A stretch of DNA of 64,000 nt, from positions 186,001 to 250,000 of the forward strand of contig NZ_JAAEDL010000004.1 of the NCBI RefSeq assembly GCF_018129005.1, read 5' to 3'. Made by a program: the position numbers and the translations under genes. The stretch is from Neoroseomonas eburnea. GTDB taxonomy: Bacteria; Pseudomonadota; Alphaproteobacteria; Acetobacterales; Acetobacteraceae. Positions 28,568 to 41,222 of the stretch are shown piece after piece (position 1 is the first letter of the stretch; each line of letters starts with the position of its first letter). The notes under the pieces were generated by a model that had not been told where the DNA came from, searched no databases, and saw only the letters and a list, made by a program, of their open reading frames with translations.

Positions 28568-28591
28568 GGCGTTGGACGGAGCGGAGAGCGC

Positions 28592-30517
<1,926 letters not shown>

Positions 30518-30575
30518 GGTTGACCCACCGCCGGCGCCGCCGCGAGAGTCGCGGCACGGCAGGAGGGCGCGAGAC

Positions 30576-31148
30576 ATGGCGATGACCGTCGCTGAACCGG
30601 TGCAGGAGGTGACCGTCGACGTCACCTTCCTGCGGATGGACACCCCGCCGTCCGAGCCCGCCCGGCCCTTGCCCGGGGATGTGCGGGTGGAGCTGGCGCG
30701 GCACTGCTCGGTGCCGTTCTACCGCTACCTCTACGACACGGTGGGCGAGCCCTGGCTGTGGTGGATGCGGCGAACCGCCTCGGATGCCGAACTCGCGGCT
30801 CTGCTCTCGCTGCCGGCGATCTCGATCCATGTGCTGATGAAGGATGGCGAGCCGGCGGGGTTCTATGAACTCGACCGCCGCTCCGGGCAGGTGGTGAACC
30901 TCGCCTATTTCGGGCTGATGCCTTGGGCGATCGGCACCGGGATCGGGCGTGCCTTCCTGCGCCATGCGGTGGACGCCGCCTGGAGCGCCGGCCGCGCGGC
31001 GGTGACGGTGAACACCTGCACCGCCGACCATCCCCGGGCGCTGCCGGCCTATCTGGCGGCCGGGTTCCAGAAGCTCCGCACGGTGCGGGAGGTCTGGCCG
31101 GTGCCGCAGCGGCTCGGGCTGAGGGTGCCGGCGCATCTGATCGGCTGA
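30576..31148 (+). CDS. GNAT-family N-acetyltransferase
   Basis: A 190-residue acetyltransferase. The GNAT core runs from about residue 85 ([21 protein letters not shown]) through the acetyl-CoA loop [18 protein letters not shown], which fits R/Q-x-x-G-x-G/A loosely, to [21 protein letters not shown]. The substrate is unknown. The N-terminal 45 residues are specific to this subfamily. It is 58 bp after rpoD on the same strand and may be read through from it. It is followed by a family B repeat. Confidence 0.85.
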   Translation: MAMTVAEPVQEVTVDVTFLRMDTPPSEPARPLPGDVRVELARHCSVPFYRYLYDTVGEPWLWWMRRTASDAELAALLSLPAISIHVLMKDGEPAGFYELDRRSGQVVNLAYFGLMPWAIGTGIGRAFLRHAVDAAWSAGRAAVTVNTCTADHPRALPAYLAAGFQKLRTVREVWPVPQRLGLRVPAHLIG

Positions 31149-31157
31149 CGCGCCCCC

Positions 31158-31212
31158 GAGAGGGGCGCTGCCCCTCTCGAACTCTCCCCGCCAAAGGCCG
31201 AAAGGCCTTTGG
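31158..31212 (-). repeat. Dispersed repeat family B, copy 4
   Basis: First hairpin GAGAGGGGC/GCCCCTCTC around GCT (31158-31178), then CCAAAGGCC/GGCCTTTGG (31191-31212), in minus orientation. Just beyond it lie CAGGGGAC/GTCCCCTG (31241-31259) and GGGGC-AAA-GCCCC (about 31278-31290), so the convergent region is a chain of four hairpins. Confidence 0.85.
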
Positions 31213-31305
31213 AAACCAAAACGTCAAGTCACCGCGGGTGCAGGGGACCGTGTCCCCTGTTGGGGGGAGCTTGATGGGGCAAAGCCCCCTCGATCCTCAT
31301 CCCCG

Positions 31306-31932
31306 TCAGGCATCCACATACTTGACCGCGCAGCCGTACGCCGGCGTGCTGGCGCGCGCCACCGCCCGCCCCTCGACCACGGCCAGCATGGCGTCGCGCA
31401 GGAAGGGTTCGGCACGGGCCACGTCGTCGACACGCGTCGAGCGGATGGAATCGATGCCGCCCATGTAGCGCAGCACGCCGTCCGCCGAGATGACGAACAT
31501 GTGCGGCGTGACCGTCGCCTGGTAGGCGCGCGCGGCGACCGAGCGGTGGTCGAGCAGCACCGCCGCCGGCGCCGCATTGCGCGAGGCGGTGAGCTCCTTC
31601 GCCTGCGCCCCGGTGACGTGGCCCTGCTCCCCCACCGGGGAGGAGGCGATGCTCAGCCAGACCACGCCGCGATCCGCGGCTAGCCGCTGCAGGCCCTGCA
31701 TGTTGGCGCTGTTGTAGTGCTTCCGCACGAAGGGGCAGTCGTGGTTGGTCCATTCCAGCACCACCACCTTGCCCCGGAAGTCGGACAGGCGGCGCAGGGT
31801 GCCGTCCTGGTCGGGCAGGGCGAAGTCCGGCGCCGGCGCGCCGATGGCGGGCGCGGCGGCGGCGAGGCGCGGCGCGAAGGCAAGGGCGCCGGTGGCCGCG
31901 AGGGCGGCGCGGCGGGTGATCGTCACGGTCAT
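31306..31932 (-). CDS. Thioredoxin-like/peroxiredoxin-like Tat-secreted protein
   Basis: A 208-residue AhpC/TSA-type thioredoxin-fold protein. The signal ITRRAALAATGALAFAPRLA has the twin-arginine pattern, so it is probably exported folded. The mature domain starts IGAPAPDFALPDQDGTLRRL and carries the motif NHDCPFVRKHY. Here only one cysteine (Cys66) stands where thioredoxins have CxxC; the second position is Val. A further Cys is near the C-terminus (AYGCAVKYV). The ATG overlaps the DsbD-like stop by one base, so it is coupled to that reductase, its likely redox partner. Confidence 0.85.
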   Translation of the reverse strand: MTVTITRRAALAATGALAFAPRLAAAAPAIGAPAPDFALPDQDGTLRRLSDFRGKVVVLEWTNHDCPFVRKHYNSANMQGLQRLAADRGVVWLSIASSPVGEQGHVTGAQAKELTASRNAAPAAVLLDHRSVAARAYQATVTPHMFVISADGVLRYMGGIDSIRSTRVDDVARAEPFLRDAMLAVVEGRAVARASTPAYGCAVKYVDA

Positions 31933-33998
31933 CAGGACGCGTCTCCTTGGCTGGCGATGGCCTGCAGCACGATCCCCTCGGTGAGGATCTGCGGCAGGAC
32001 GAGCGGCACCGCGCCGCCCGCTGGGTAGAAGAGGTAGAGCGGCACGCCCTCCCGCTGATGCGCGCGGAGCAGCGCCGTGATGGCGGGATCGCCCTGCGTC
32101 CAGTCTCCGGTCAGGTAGGCGACGTTGCGCTCGGCGAAGGCGCGCCGGACCCCTTCGGTGGCCAGCGCCATGCGCTCATTCACCTTGCAGGTGATGCACC
32201 AGGCGGCGGTGAGGTTGACGAAGACCGGCCGGCCTTCGGCGCGCAGCGCGGCAACCCGTGCCTCGGACCAGGCCTCGCTGCCGGCGTCGACGGCCGCCCG
32301 GGCCGCCGGCGGCGCGGCGGCCAGCATCGGCAGCAGCGCCAGCGCGCCGGCCACCGCGGCCAGCCCGGCGATGCGCCCGACGCGCCCGCCGCTCGCCTGC
32401 GCCGCGCCGATCGCCCAGGCGCCGAAGCCGATCAGCACGCCGCCCAGCAGCACCGCCAGCACCGCGGGCGGCCCCGACTGCTCGGACAGCACCCAGACCA
32501 GCCAGGCCGCCGCCGCGTACATCGGGAAGGCGAGGCCCTGCTTCAGCCACTCCATCCAGGCGCCGGGCTTCGGCAGCAGCCGCGCCAGCGCCGGGACCAG
32601 CCCGAGCAGCGCATAGGGCAGCGCCATGCCGAGGCCGAGCGCGGCGAAGACGGCCATCGCCTCTACCGGTCCCATCGCCAGCGCCGCGCCGATCGCCGCC
32701 GCCATGAAGGGCGCGGTGCAGGGGGTGGCGACCAGGACGGCCAGCGCGCCGGTGAAGAAGGAGCCGGCATGCCCGCCCCGCGCCGCCAGCCCGCCCCCGG
32801 CCGAGACCGGCCCGCCGACGGCGAAGACGCCCGAGAGGTTGAGCCCCACCGCCAGCATCAGCCAGGCCATGGCACCCACGAAGACGGGCGAGGTGAACTG
32901 GAACCCCCACCCCGCCGCGCCACCCGCCGCCCGCAGCGCGACCAGCGCGCCGCCGAGCGCAAGGAAGGACAGCACCACGCCGGCCGTGTAGGACGCCGCA
33001 TGCGCCCGCACCGCGCCGCGCGCCGCCCCCGAGAGCCGCGCCAGCGACACCGCCTTCATGGCGAGGATCGGGAAGACGCAGGGCATCAGGTTGAGGATCA
33101 GCCCGCCCAGCGCCGCGAACAGCATCGCCTGCCGCAGCGGCAGGCCGCCGCCCGCCTGCGGCACCGCCCCGGGCGCCGCGCCGACCAGATAGGCGCCCCG
33201 CACGCCGGCCGCGTCGGTGATGGCGACGACGCCCTCGACCCGCGCCGGCAGGGCCTCGGCCGGGCCGCGCTGCAGGGCAAGGGTCAGCGCCCCGTCGCGG
33301 ACCGTGAGCGGCTGTGCCGCGGCGTTCTCGACCACGCCCCATTCGGCGGGGAAGAAGAAGGCGTCCCGCACGGCGCCGGGGGCGATGCCGGGGCCGGCGA
33401 TCTCGATCGCCCCGCGCGCGCCGGCGAATCCGAGCCGCGCCGTGAAGGGCGCGTGCCGCGGCTCGGCCGCCTCGGCGGCGGTGAAGAGAGCGGTGATATC
33501 CGGCGCGGTGGCGCGCGGAGCGGCCTCGACCGGGATCTCCAGGCGGAAGGCGCCTTCCTCCGGGATGCAGATGCGCTCGCAGACCAGCCAATTGGCCGCC
33601 GCGGTGACGGTGAAGGTCTCGCCGGGGCTGAGATGCGCCGGCGCGGTGACCGGGATGGTGAAGACCGGCTCGCCCTCGTAGCCGAAATTGACCAGCGGTC
33701 CGAAGGGGATGCGCTCCGGCGCCGGGAAGCGCATCGCACCGGCGGAGGCGCCATCGGGCAGGGCGAGCGTGACCTCCGGCGGCTGCCCGGCATCCCCGGG
33801 GTTGGTCCAGTAGGTGTGCCAGCCGGGCGCGAGTCGCTGACGGAGCGCCAGGCGGAACGGCTCACCGGGGGCGATGGCGGCCCGGTCGGCGATCAGCGTG
33901 ACGGTGGAGCGCGGGGAAGTGACCGCGGCTGACTCGACCGCCCGCGCCGCAGGCGCAAGCGCGACAAGGCCGGCGAGGAGCATGAGCAGCCGCAGCAT
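31932..33998 (-). CDS. DsbD-family thiol:disulfide interchange protein (ScsB/DsbD-like)
   Basis: A 688-residue inner-membrane protein that carries reducing power from cytosolic thioredoxin to the periplasm. A signal (residues 1-20) precedes a periplasmic DsbC-like domain with the cysteine pair CERIC (Cys140, Cys144). A hydrophobic core of about eight helices has the paired cysteines PCVFP (Cys307) and TPCTAPF (Cys427). A C-terminal thioredoxin domain has WCITCK (Cys601, Cys604). All three redox pairs are intact. ATG 33998 starts the signal; the open frame runs further upstream but without function. It is coupled to the thioredoxin-like gene. Confidence 0.92.
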   Translation of the reverse strand: MLRLLMLLAGLVALAPAARAVESAAVTSPRSTVTLIADRAAIAPGEPFRLALRQRLAPGWHTYWTNPGDAGQPPEVTLALPDGASAGAMRFPAPERIPFGPLVNFGYEGEPVFTIPVTAPAHLSPGETFTVTAAANWLVCERICIPEEGAFRLEIPVEAAPRATAPDITALFTAAEAAEPRHAPFTARLGFAGARGAIEIAGPGIAPGAVRDAFFFPAEWGVVENAAAQPLTVRDGALTLALQRGPAEALPARVEGVVAITDAAGVRGAYLVGAAPGAVPQAGGGLPLRQAMLFAALGGLILNLMPCVFPILAMKAVSLARLSGAARGAVRAHAASYTAGVVLSFLALGGALVALRAAGGAAGWGFQFTSPVFVGAMAWLMLAVGLNLSGVFAVGGPVSAGGGLAARGGHAGSFFTGALAVLVATPCTAPFMAAAIGAALAMGPVEAMAVFAALGLGMALPYALLGLVPALARLLPKPGAWMEWLKQGLAFPMYAAAAWLVWVLSEQSGPPAVLAVLLGGVLIGFGAWAIGAAQASGGRVGRIAGLAAVAGALALLPMLAAAPPAARAAVDAGSEAWSEARVAALRAEGRPVFVNLTAAWCITCKVNERMALATEGVRRAFAERNVAYLTGDWTQGDPAITALLRAHQREGVPLYLFYPAGGAVPLVLPQILTEGIVLQAIASQGDAS

Positions 33999-34096
33999 GT
34001 CGATAAGGAAGGGCGGCCGGGCCGGAGACGCAAGGGCCCCAGCGGGAAAAACCGGCGAAGGATGGTGCCGGGCGGGGATCGCGCGGCGCCGGGGGG

Positions 34097-34858
34097 TCAT
34101 TCCAGGGTGCTGCTCTCCCAGGAGGCATGGGTGATGTCAGGGTGGCGGAGAAGCTCGGCGACCACCGCCTCGATCTCCCGCGGCACGACCGCCGTGCTGA
34201 CCAGCACGGCGGCGACCTCGGTCGCCTCGTCGCCATGCTCGGTCACCTCGATATCTGCGACCGGGTAGTGCGCGGCCTGCAGGCGCTCGATCACGTGGCG
34301 GCGTACCGCGGGCAGGCTGGCCGAGCCGGTTGTCACGCGCACTTCGATGCGGGCCTCGGTGCTGGCCTGGCTGACCGGGCTGCGTTCGATCCAGGTCACC
34401 ACCGGTCGCAGCATCGTGTTCCCGGCGAGGACGAAGGCGGTGATCAGCACCGCCTCCACCACCAGGTCCGAGCCGGCGGCCGCGCCGATCGCCGCCGAGC
34501 ACCACAGTGTCGCCGCGGTGTTCAGGCCGCGGACGTTCAGCCCCTCCTTCATGATGACGCCGGCGCCGAGGAAGCCGATGCCGGAGACGACATAGGAGAT
34601 CACGCGGACCGCCTCGGCGTCGCCGGCCAGGCGCTGGCCGATATCGACGAAGGCGGCGGCTCCGACCGCGACCAGGGTGTTGGTGCGCAGCCCGGCGCTG
34701 CGCTGGCGGAACTGCCGCTCGATGCCGACCAGGGTGCCGAGGATGAAGGCCACGAACAGGCTGAGGATGCTGTCCAGGATGGGCAGCAGGTGGATGGTGG
34801 TCTGGAAGCGCAAGGGCGGGAACCGTCGGTGAGGAGGGACTTGCGCCCTCACTACCAT
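34097..34858 (-). CDS. MgtC/SapB-family membrane protein
   Basis: A 253-residue protein. The N-terminal half is the MgtC membrane domain with about four helices (ILGTLVGIERQFRQRSAGLRTNTLVAVG, shown here in two parts: ILGTLVGIERQFRQRS and AGLRTNTLVAVG). GIGFLGAGVIMK, conserved in the family, follows. A soluble C-terminal ACT-like domain is at about 170-250. MgtC proteins affect magnesium limitation and F-ATPase in pathogens; here the role is unknown. The start is not certain: ATG 34858 lacks a clear ribosome site and a shorter start is possible. It is about 100 bp upstream of the DsbD-like gene. Confidence 0.85.
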   Translation of the reverse strand: MVVRAQVPPHRRFPPLRFQTTIHLLPILDSILSLFVAFILGTLVGIERQFRQRSAGLRTNTLVAVGAAAFVDIGQRLAGDAEAVRVISYVVSGIGFLGAGVIMKEGLNVRGLNTAATLWCSAAIGAAAGSDLVVEAVLITAFVLAGNTMLRPVVTWIERSPVSQASTEARIEVRVTTGSASLPAVRRHVIERLQAAHYPVADIEVTEHGDEATEVAAVLVSTAVVPREIEAVVAELLRHPDITHASWESSTLE

Positions 34859-34921
34859 GCATTGGCCCGCCTGGCCGGCGGCCACGAAACCGTCATGCCC
34901 GCCGCCCGGTCCCGATGCAGG

Positions 34922-34943
34922 AGGGGCGCCCTGCGGCGCCCCT
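34922..34943 (-). terminator. Hairpin after hppA
   Basis: A 9-bp stem AGGGGCGCC/GGCGCCCCT with loop CTGC on the plus strand, 28 bp after the hppA stop on the minus strand and 64 bp before the MgtC ATG. There is no T-run; a terminator role is inferred from place. Confidence 0.45.
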
Positions 34944-34971
34944 TCCGAACAATGCGACGATGGTGGCGCTG

Positions 34972-37095
<2,124 letters not shown>

Positions 37096-37522
37096 ATTAC
37101 GGACTCCCCCTGGAAATTGCGCGGCGCATTGGCCGCCATGACCCGTCTTTCGCAGGCCGGAGGGAAGGCTAGAGGGGGAAGGGGAGAAGGCGCAACGGCA
37201 GGCGATCCCGCTTCCGCGCCGGCCGGAGCCGCGCTGTAGGAAAATCGTCATGAAACGACGACGCCTGCTGCCGCAGGGCAGCGCCGAGGCAGGACCCTGC
37301 CCACCCCGATCGCTTCGCCGGCGGACCGCATGCCGGTGAGAGCGGAATCGCAGCGTCGGCCGCCGTGGCCTCGATGGGACAGAGGCCTGTCTGCGCGTGT
37401 CGCGGCGCCGCGGAGGGACTGGTGCCGGCCAGCCTAGCGGATGCCTGGGTATCGGGGGCTTGGTTTCGCGTGCCGCCGCTCAGCCGGCCCCGCGTGCCAT
37501 GCCGGGAGCCAAGGACTGGTTT

Positions 37523-37575
37523 CCAAAGGCCTTTCGGCCTTTGGTGGGGTGGCCCCGGAGGGGCAAGGCCCCTCC
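37523..37575 (+). repeat. Dispersed repeat family B, copy 5
   Basis: CCAAAGGCC/GGCCTTTGG at 37523-37544, then GGAGGGGC/GCCCCTCC at 37557-37575. Plus orientation. Confidence 0.85.
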
Positions 37576-37620
37576 GGCTCCGCGCCCCGGGCAGGGGTCA
37601 GGTGACGAGCGCCCCAGCCT

Positions 37621-37654
37621 CCTGCTTCCGAAGTCCTGCCGACTTCGTTTTCAG
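37621..37654 (+). repeat. Dispersed repeat family E, imperfect copy
   Basis: A hairpin with inner stem CGAAGTC/GACTTCG (37629-37647) and outer CCTG/CAGG. It is an imperfect version of the long stem at 47813-47849. Confidence 0.6.
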
Positions 37655-37695
37655 GCCGCGAGCCCTGAGTCTTCAGTGGCCGGCCTGTCCGCTTC

Positions 37696-37717
37696 GTTCG
37701 CCGGATCTCCGGCGAAC
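37696..37717 (+). repeat. Short inverted repeat
   Basis: A perfect 10-bp inverted repeat GTTCGCCGGA/TCCGGCGAAC with 2-nt loop TC. The related CGCCGG/CCGGCG hairpin at 58815-58830 suggests another dispersed element. Confidence 0.55.
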
Positions 37718-37752
37718 CTCGCGGGCAGGACACCAGGACCCCCACCCACAGC

Positions 37753-38280
37753 TCACTTCTTCGCCCGTTCGATCGCTTCCTGGATCAGCCTGCGGGCTTC
37801 GTCGGCCCCGCCCCAGCCCAGCACCTTCACCCACTTGCCGGGTTCGAGGTCCTTGTAGTGCTCGAAGAAGTGCTGGATCTGCTGCAGGGTGATCTGCGGC
37901 AGGTCCGTGTGCGTCTTCACATGGGCGTAGCGCTGGGTGAGCTTCGGCGACGGCACGGCGATGATCTTCTCGTCCCCGCCGCCGTCATCCTCCATGCGCA
38001 GCACGCCGACCGGGCGGACGTTGATCACCGCGCCGGGGATGATCGGGCGGGTGTTCGCCACCAGCACGTCGATCGGGTCGCCGTCATCCGACAGGGTATG
38101 CGGCACGAAGCCGTAGTTCCCGGGGTAGCGCATCGGCGTGTAGAGGAAGCGGTCGACGAAGAGCGTGCCGGCGTCCTTGTCCATCTCGTACTTGATGGGC
38201 TCGCCGCCGACCGGGACCTCGACGATGACGTTCACGTCCTCCGGCGGGTTCTTGCCGATCGGGATGGCGTCGATACGCAT
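37753..38280 (-). CDS. ppa: Soluble inorganic pyrophosphatase (family I)
   Basis: A 175-residue cytosolic enzyme that hydrolyses PPi to phosphate and pulls biosynthetic reactions forward. Family I signatures are present: [38 protein letters not shown] and DGDPIDVLV, whose Asp residues bind Mg2+. It is divergent from the M20 peptidase gene and on the same strand as hppA downstream; the two PPases act on the same substrate in the cytosol and at the membrane. Length is standard. Confidence 0.96.
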   Translation of the reverse strand: MRIDAIPIGKNPPEDVNVIVEVPVGGEPIKYEMDKDAGTLFVDRFLYTPMRYPGNYGFVPHTLSDDGDPIDVLVANTRPIIPGAVINVRPVGVLRMEDDGGGDEKIIAVPSPKLTQRYAHVKTHTDLPQITLQQIQHFFEHYKDLEPGKWVKVLGWGGADEARRLIQEAIERAKK

Positions 38281-38393
38281 GGAATCTGTCTCCGGTAGGG
38301 AACGCCGCGGCTGGTAGCAGAGTGCCGCGACGGGGCCAATCGCAGCGCAGCATGGGTTGCACCCGGGGGGGTGCCCCGCCCAGGCTGGCGCCC

Positions 38394-39659
38394 ATGCCCG
38401 AAGCCCCTGCCGCCGCCCGATCCGCCTTCGCCGCCGCCGCCCGCGCCCGCGCCCCGGAGGTCGCCGCCCTGACCCGCCGGCTGATGGCCGTGCCGTCCCC
38501 CAATCCGCCCGGCGACGTGCGCGCCTGCGCCGAGGAGGCCGCCGCCCTGCTGCGGTACCTGGCGCCGGAGGCGGAGGTCGCGCTGCACGCCACCTCGCCC
38601 GAGGTGACCAACCTCGTCGCCCGGATCCGCGGCGCCGGTCCGGGGCGGCTGCTCGCCTTCAACGGCCATCTCGACACCTACCCGGTGAACGAGGCGCTGC
38701 CCTGGACCGTCGATCCGCTGAAGGGCGAGTTGCGCGACGGCCGGCTCTATGGCCGGGGCGCGGCCGATATGAAGGGCGGCATCGCCGCCTCCCTGCTGGC
38801 CTTCGTCCTGCTGGCGCAGCACCGCGACGCCTGGCGGGGCGAGGCGATCCTGACGCTGGCCGGCGACGAGGAGAGCATGGGCCCGCTCGGCACGAAGTGG
38901 CTGCTCGACAATGTCCCAGGCCTCGCGGAAGCCGGGGCGGTCATCATCGGCGATGCCGGCAGCCCGCGCGTACTGCGCTTCGGGGAGAAGGGCTTCCTCT
39001 GGATCGAGGTGGAGGCAACGGGCCGCGCGGCCCATGGCGCGCATGTCCATCTCGGCGAGAACGCGGTGGACCGGTTGCGCGCGGCGCTCGATGCCGTGGC
39101 CGGGCTCGCCGTCCTGCCGGTCGCCGCGCCGCCTGCGGTTGCCGCCGCCATCGCCGCGGCGAAGCCGGTCAGCGAGCCGCTCGCCGGGGTGGGGGAGGCC
39201 GACGTGCTCGGCCGCGTCACGGTGAACATCGGGCGGATCGAGGGCGGCACGGCGCCGAACCTGGTGCCGGCCTCGGCCCGCGCCGCCTGCGACATCCGCC
39301 TGCCCGTCGGGGTGACGTGCGACGCCGCCGAAGCCGCGCTGCAGGCCGGGCTGGGGGGGCTGCCCGGCATCGCCTGGCGCGTGCTGCGGCGCTTCGAGCC
39401 CAACCACACCGACCCCGCGGCCGAGGTGGTGCGCCTGACCCATGCCGCGGCGGAGGAAGTCCTTGGGGGCAGCGTCGCGGTGAACATGCGGGTCGGCGGT
39501 TCCGACGCGCGCTGGTTCCGCATGGCCGGGCTGCCGACCGTCGTCTATGGGCCGACGCCGCACAACATGGGCGGGGCCGACGAATGGGCCGAGGTCGCGG
39601 AGCTGGAGGCCGTGGCCCGCGTGCACGCCCTCGCGGCCTTCGACTTCCTCGCCACCTGA
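38394..39659 (+). CDS. M20-family metallopeptidase (ArgE/DapE-like)
   Basis: A 421-residue cytosolic di-zinc amidohydrolase. Metal and catalytic motifs are [29 protein letters not shown] (catalytic Glu pair), GDAGSP and a late PHNMGG His. A dimerisation domain is inserted in the middle (about 200-310). It probably hydrolyses N-acyl amino acids or dipeptide-like substrates, as do ArgE, DapE and carboxypeptidase G2; the specific substrate is not assignable. ATG 38394 is my choice; the frame is open earlier. The ZIP transporter begins 4 bp after its stop, so the two are cotranscribed. Confidence 0.9.
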   Translation: MPEAPAAARSAFAAAARARAPEVAALTRRLMAVPSPNPPGDVRACAEEAAALLRYLAPEAEVALHATSPEVTNLVARIRGAGPGRLLAFNGHLDTYPVNEALPWTVDPLKGELRDGRLYGRGAADMKGGIAASLLAFVLLAQHRDAWRGEAILTLAGDEESMGPLGTKWLLDNVPGLAEAGAVIIGDAGSPRVLRFGEKGFLWIEVEATGRAAHGAHVHLGENAVDRLRAALDAVAGLAVLPVAAPPAVAAAIAAAKPVSEPLAGVGEADVLGRVTVNIGRIEGGTAPNLVPASARAACDIRLPVGVTCDAAEAALQAGLGGLPGIAWRVLRRFEPNHTDPAAEVVRLTHAAAEEVLGGSVAVNMRVGGSDARWFRMAGLPTVVYGPTPHNMGGADEWAEVAELEAVARVHALAAFDFLAT

Positions 39660-39663
39660 CGCG

Positions 39664-40452
39664 ATGGGCGCGGAGGGCTGGCACCCGCTGCTGCTGGGCG
39701 CGCTGGCGAGCCTCGCCGCCGGCGCGGCGACCGGCCTCGGCGCGCTGCCCGTGCTGTTCGGCCGGCGGCTGGCCGGGGCGTTGGAGGACGCGCTGCTCGG
39801 CTTCGCGGCCGGGGTGATGCTCGCGGCCTCCTTCTTCTCCCTCATCCAGCCGGCGCTCGAAGCCGCCGGGGGGCGCGGCTACGGCGCCTTCGGCGCGGCG
39901 CTGGTCGTGGTGGCGGCGATCCTGTTCGGCGCGCTCTGCCTCTGGCTGGTGAACCGCGTCCTGCCGCACGAGCATTTCGTGACCGGCCGCGCCGGCATGG
40001 GGGGTGAGAGGGTCCGCCGCATCTGGCTCTTCGTCCTGGCGATCACGCTGCACAACTTCCCGGAGGGCCTGGCGGTCGGCGTCGGCTTCGGCGGCGGGGA
40101 CGTGGCCGCCGGCACCGCGCTGGCTCTGGCGATCGGGCTGCAGAACATCCCGGAAGGCATGGCGGTGGCGGTGGCGCTGGCCGGGCTCGGCTACCCGCCG
40201 CGCCAGGCGGCGGGGGTGGCGCTGCTGACCGGCCTGGTGGAGCCGGTCGGCGGGCTGCTCGGTGCCGGGGCGGTCGCCATCTCCGGCGCGGTCCTGCCCT
40301 GGGGCATGGGTTTCGCCGCCGGGGCGATGATCTGGGTGATCAGCAACGAGATCATCCCCGAAACGCATCGCAAGGGGCATGAGGACATCGCGACGCTCGG
40401 CCTGATGGCGGGGTTGGCGGTGATGATGCTGCTCGATGTCTCGCTGGGCTGA
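39664..40452 (+). CDS. ZIP-family divalent metal transporter
   Basis: A 262-residue inner-membrane transporter with about eight helices. The metal-binding motifs of ZIP proteins are present: HNFPEGLAVGVG, QNIPEGMAVAVAL, EPVGGLLGA and SNEIIPETHRKGHE. Family members take up Zn2+, Fe2+ or Mn2+; this GufA-like type is often zinc-selective, which is inference here. It directly follows the M20 metallopeptidase, a zinc enzyme, so supply of the metal may be the link. tRNA-Ile follows 45 bp downstream. Confidence 0.9.
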   Translation: MGAEGWHPLLLGALASLAAGAATGLGALPVLFGRRLAGALEDALLGFAAGVMLAASFFSLIQPALEAAGGRGYGAFGAALVVVAAILFGALCLWLVNRVLPHEHFVTGRAGMGGERVRRIWLFVLAITLHNFPEGLAVGVGFGGGDVAAGTALALAIGLQNIPEGMAVAVALAGLGYPPRQAAGVALLTGLVEPVGGLLGAGAVAISGAVLPWGMGFAAGAMIWVISNEIIPETHRKGHEDIATLGLMAGLAVMMLLDVSLG

Positions 40453-40497
40453 GCCGCTTGCGCGGCGACCGCCGGCGGGCCATTGCTGGCATCGCAT

Positions 40498-40570
40498 GGG
40501 CCTGTAGCTCAATGGTCAGAGCGGACCGCTCATAACGGTTTGGTTGCAGGTTCGAGTCCTGCCGGGCCCA
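40498..40570 (+). tRNA. tRNA-Ile with anticodon CAU (lysidine-modified)
   Basis: A full cloverleaf of 73 bases without encoded CCA. Acceptor stem GGGCCTG/CGGGCCC (one G-U), D-stem GCTC/GAGC, anticodon stem GACCG/CGGTT, anticodon loop CTCATAA with CAU at 40531-40533, T-stem GCAGG/CCTGC and loop TTCGAGT. CAU tRNAs are initiator Met, elongator Met or Ile2; the overall sequence resembles ileX-type tRNAs, in which the C is converted to lysidine to read AUA. Initiator features (C1-A72 mismatch, GGG/CCC anticodon stem) are absent. Confidence 0.9.
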
Positions 40571-40602
40571 TGATTTTCGCGCGCGCCAGCGCGCGAAAAT
40601 CA
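40571..40602 (+). terminator. Perfect hairpin immediately after tRNA-Ile
   Basis: 14-bp arms TGATTTTCGCGCGC and GCGCGCGAAAATCA with loop GCCA, starting the base after the tRNA. It could end the tRNA transcript, although no T-run follows. Its 3' half is the start of the tandem repeat. Confidence 0.6.
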
Positions 40603-40935
40603 TCCGCCGGAGGCAAGGCGGCGCAGCCGCCTGGGAGGCACCCTCGCGCGGCGCTGCCGCGCGAGTGCGGCGGCCCGGCGCCGTCCGTGCCGCCCGCCGC
40701 GCATCCCCTGCACCCGCGCGGAGCGCCAGCGCGCGAATATCATCCGCCGGAGGCAAGGCGGCGCAGCCGCCTGGGAGGCACCCTCGCGCGGCGCTGCCGC
40801 GCGAGTGCGGCGGCCTGGCGCCGTCCGTGCCGCCGCGCATCCCCTGCACCCGCGCGGAGCGCCAGCGCGCGAAAATCATCCGCCGGAGGCAAGGCGGCGC
40901 AGCCGCCTGGGAGGCACCCTCGCGCGGCGCTGCCG
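40585..40935 (+). repeat. Tandem repeat of a 136-140 bp unit, 2.5 copies
   Basis: Units start at 40585 (140 bp), 40725 (136 bp) and 40861 (partial, to about 40935). They are nearly identical; the 4-bp difference is one CGCC lost from CCGCCCGCCGCGC, and single changes include AAAATC/ATATC. Each unit begins GCCAGCGCGCGAA and contains the stem GGCGGC/GCCGCC with GCAGC-type loops (GGCGGCGCAGCCGCC) and CGCGCGGC/GCCGCGCG. The first unit abuts the tRNA hairpin; the third decays after CGCGCGGCGCTGCCG. Confidence 0.9.
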
Positions 40936-41052
40936 TGCCTGCCCGTTGCCCGCCGCTCCGTCCGCGGGCACACCATCCGTTCCGCCGGCGAGGCCGCCCT
41001 CCCGGCAGCCGAAGGGGCCAGGACCATCAGCGCGAAGACAGGCAAGGAAAAT

Positions 41053-41104
41053 GGAGGGGCTCCGCCCCTCCAAGCCACCCCGCCAAAGGCCGAAAGGCCT
41101 TTGG
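41053..41104 (-). repeat. Dispersed repeat family B, copy 6
   Basis: GGAGGGGC/GCCCCTCC (41053-41071), then CCAAAGGCC/GGCCTTTGG (41083-41104), minus orientation. It faces copy 7 as an inverted pair 118 bp apart. Confidence 0.88.
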
Positions 41105-41222
41105 AAACCGTGGTTTGGCACGGTGCGCCGCGCATTGACGCGATGCCGTACGCCATGCCCCTGCACGAAGCGCGTCGCGACGATCCGACGTGGCTGCCGT
41201 GCCCGGTGCCAGATGATGGTTT

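Larger units (their letters stand above)
37096..37752. other. Intergenic region between ppa and hppA with several hairpin repeats
   Basis: About 650 bp. Near hppA (37096-37250) is a plausible promoter/leader region. From 37520 to 37720 there is a chain of hairpins: family B (37523-37575), family E (37621-37654) and a perfect 10-bp stem GTTCGCCGGA/TCCGGCGAAC (37696-37717). Frames crossing the region (for example 37365-37892) have no ribosome site and no family match, so I call no gene. Confidence 0.55.

Noticed and set aside
37365-37892. Plus-strand open frame crossing the repeat-rich gap into ppa
   Set aside because: It consists of dispersed repeats and antisense of ppa, without initiation signals.
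40498-40570. Calling this tRNA elongator or initiator Met
   Set aside because: The anticodon CAU alone allows Met, but the CTCATAA loop and stem sequences fit the lysidine-modified Ile2 tRNA, and initiator hallmarks are missing.
40352-40879. Minus-strand protein with internal repeats over the tRNA region
   Set aside because: It reads through the tRNA gene and the tandem repeat. The apparent protein repeats are the DNA repeats translated.
40571-40935. CRISPR array downstream of the tRNA
   Set aside because: The units are whole 136-140 bp repeats with no variable spacers and no cas genes nearby, so this is an ordinary tandem repeat.
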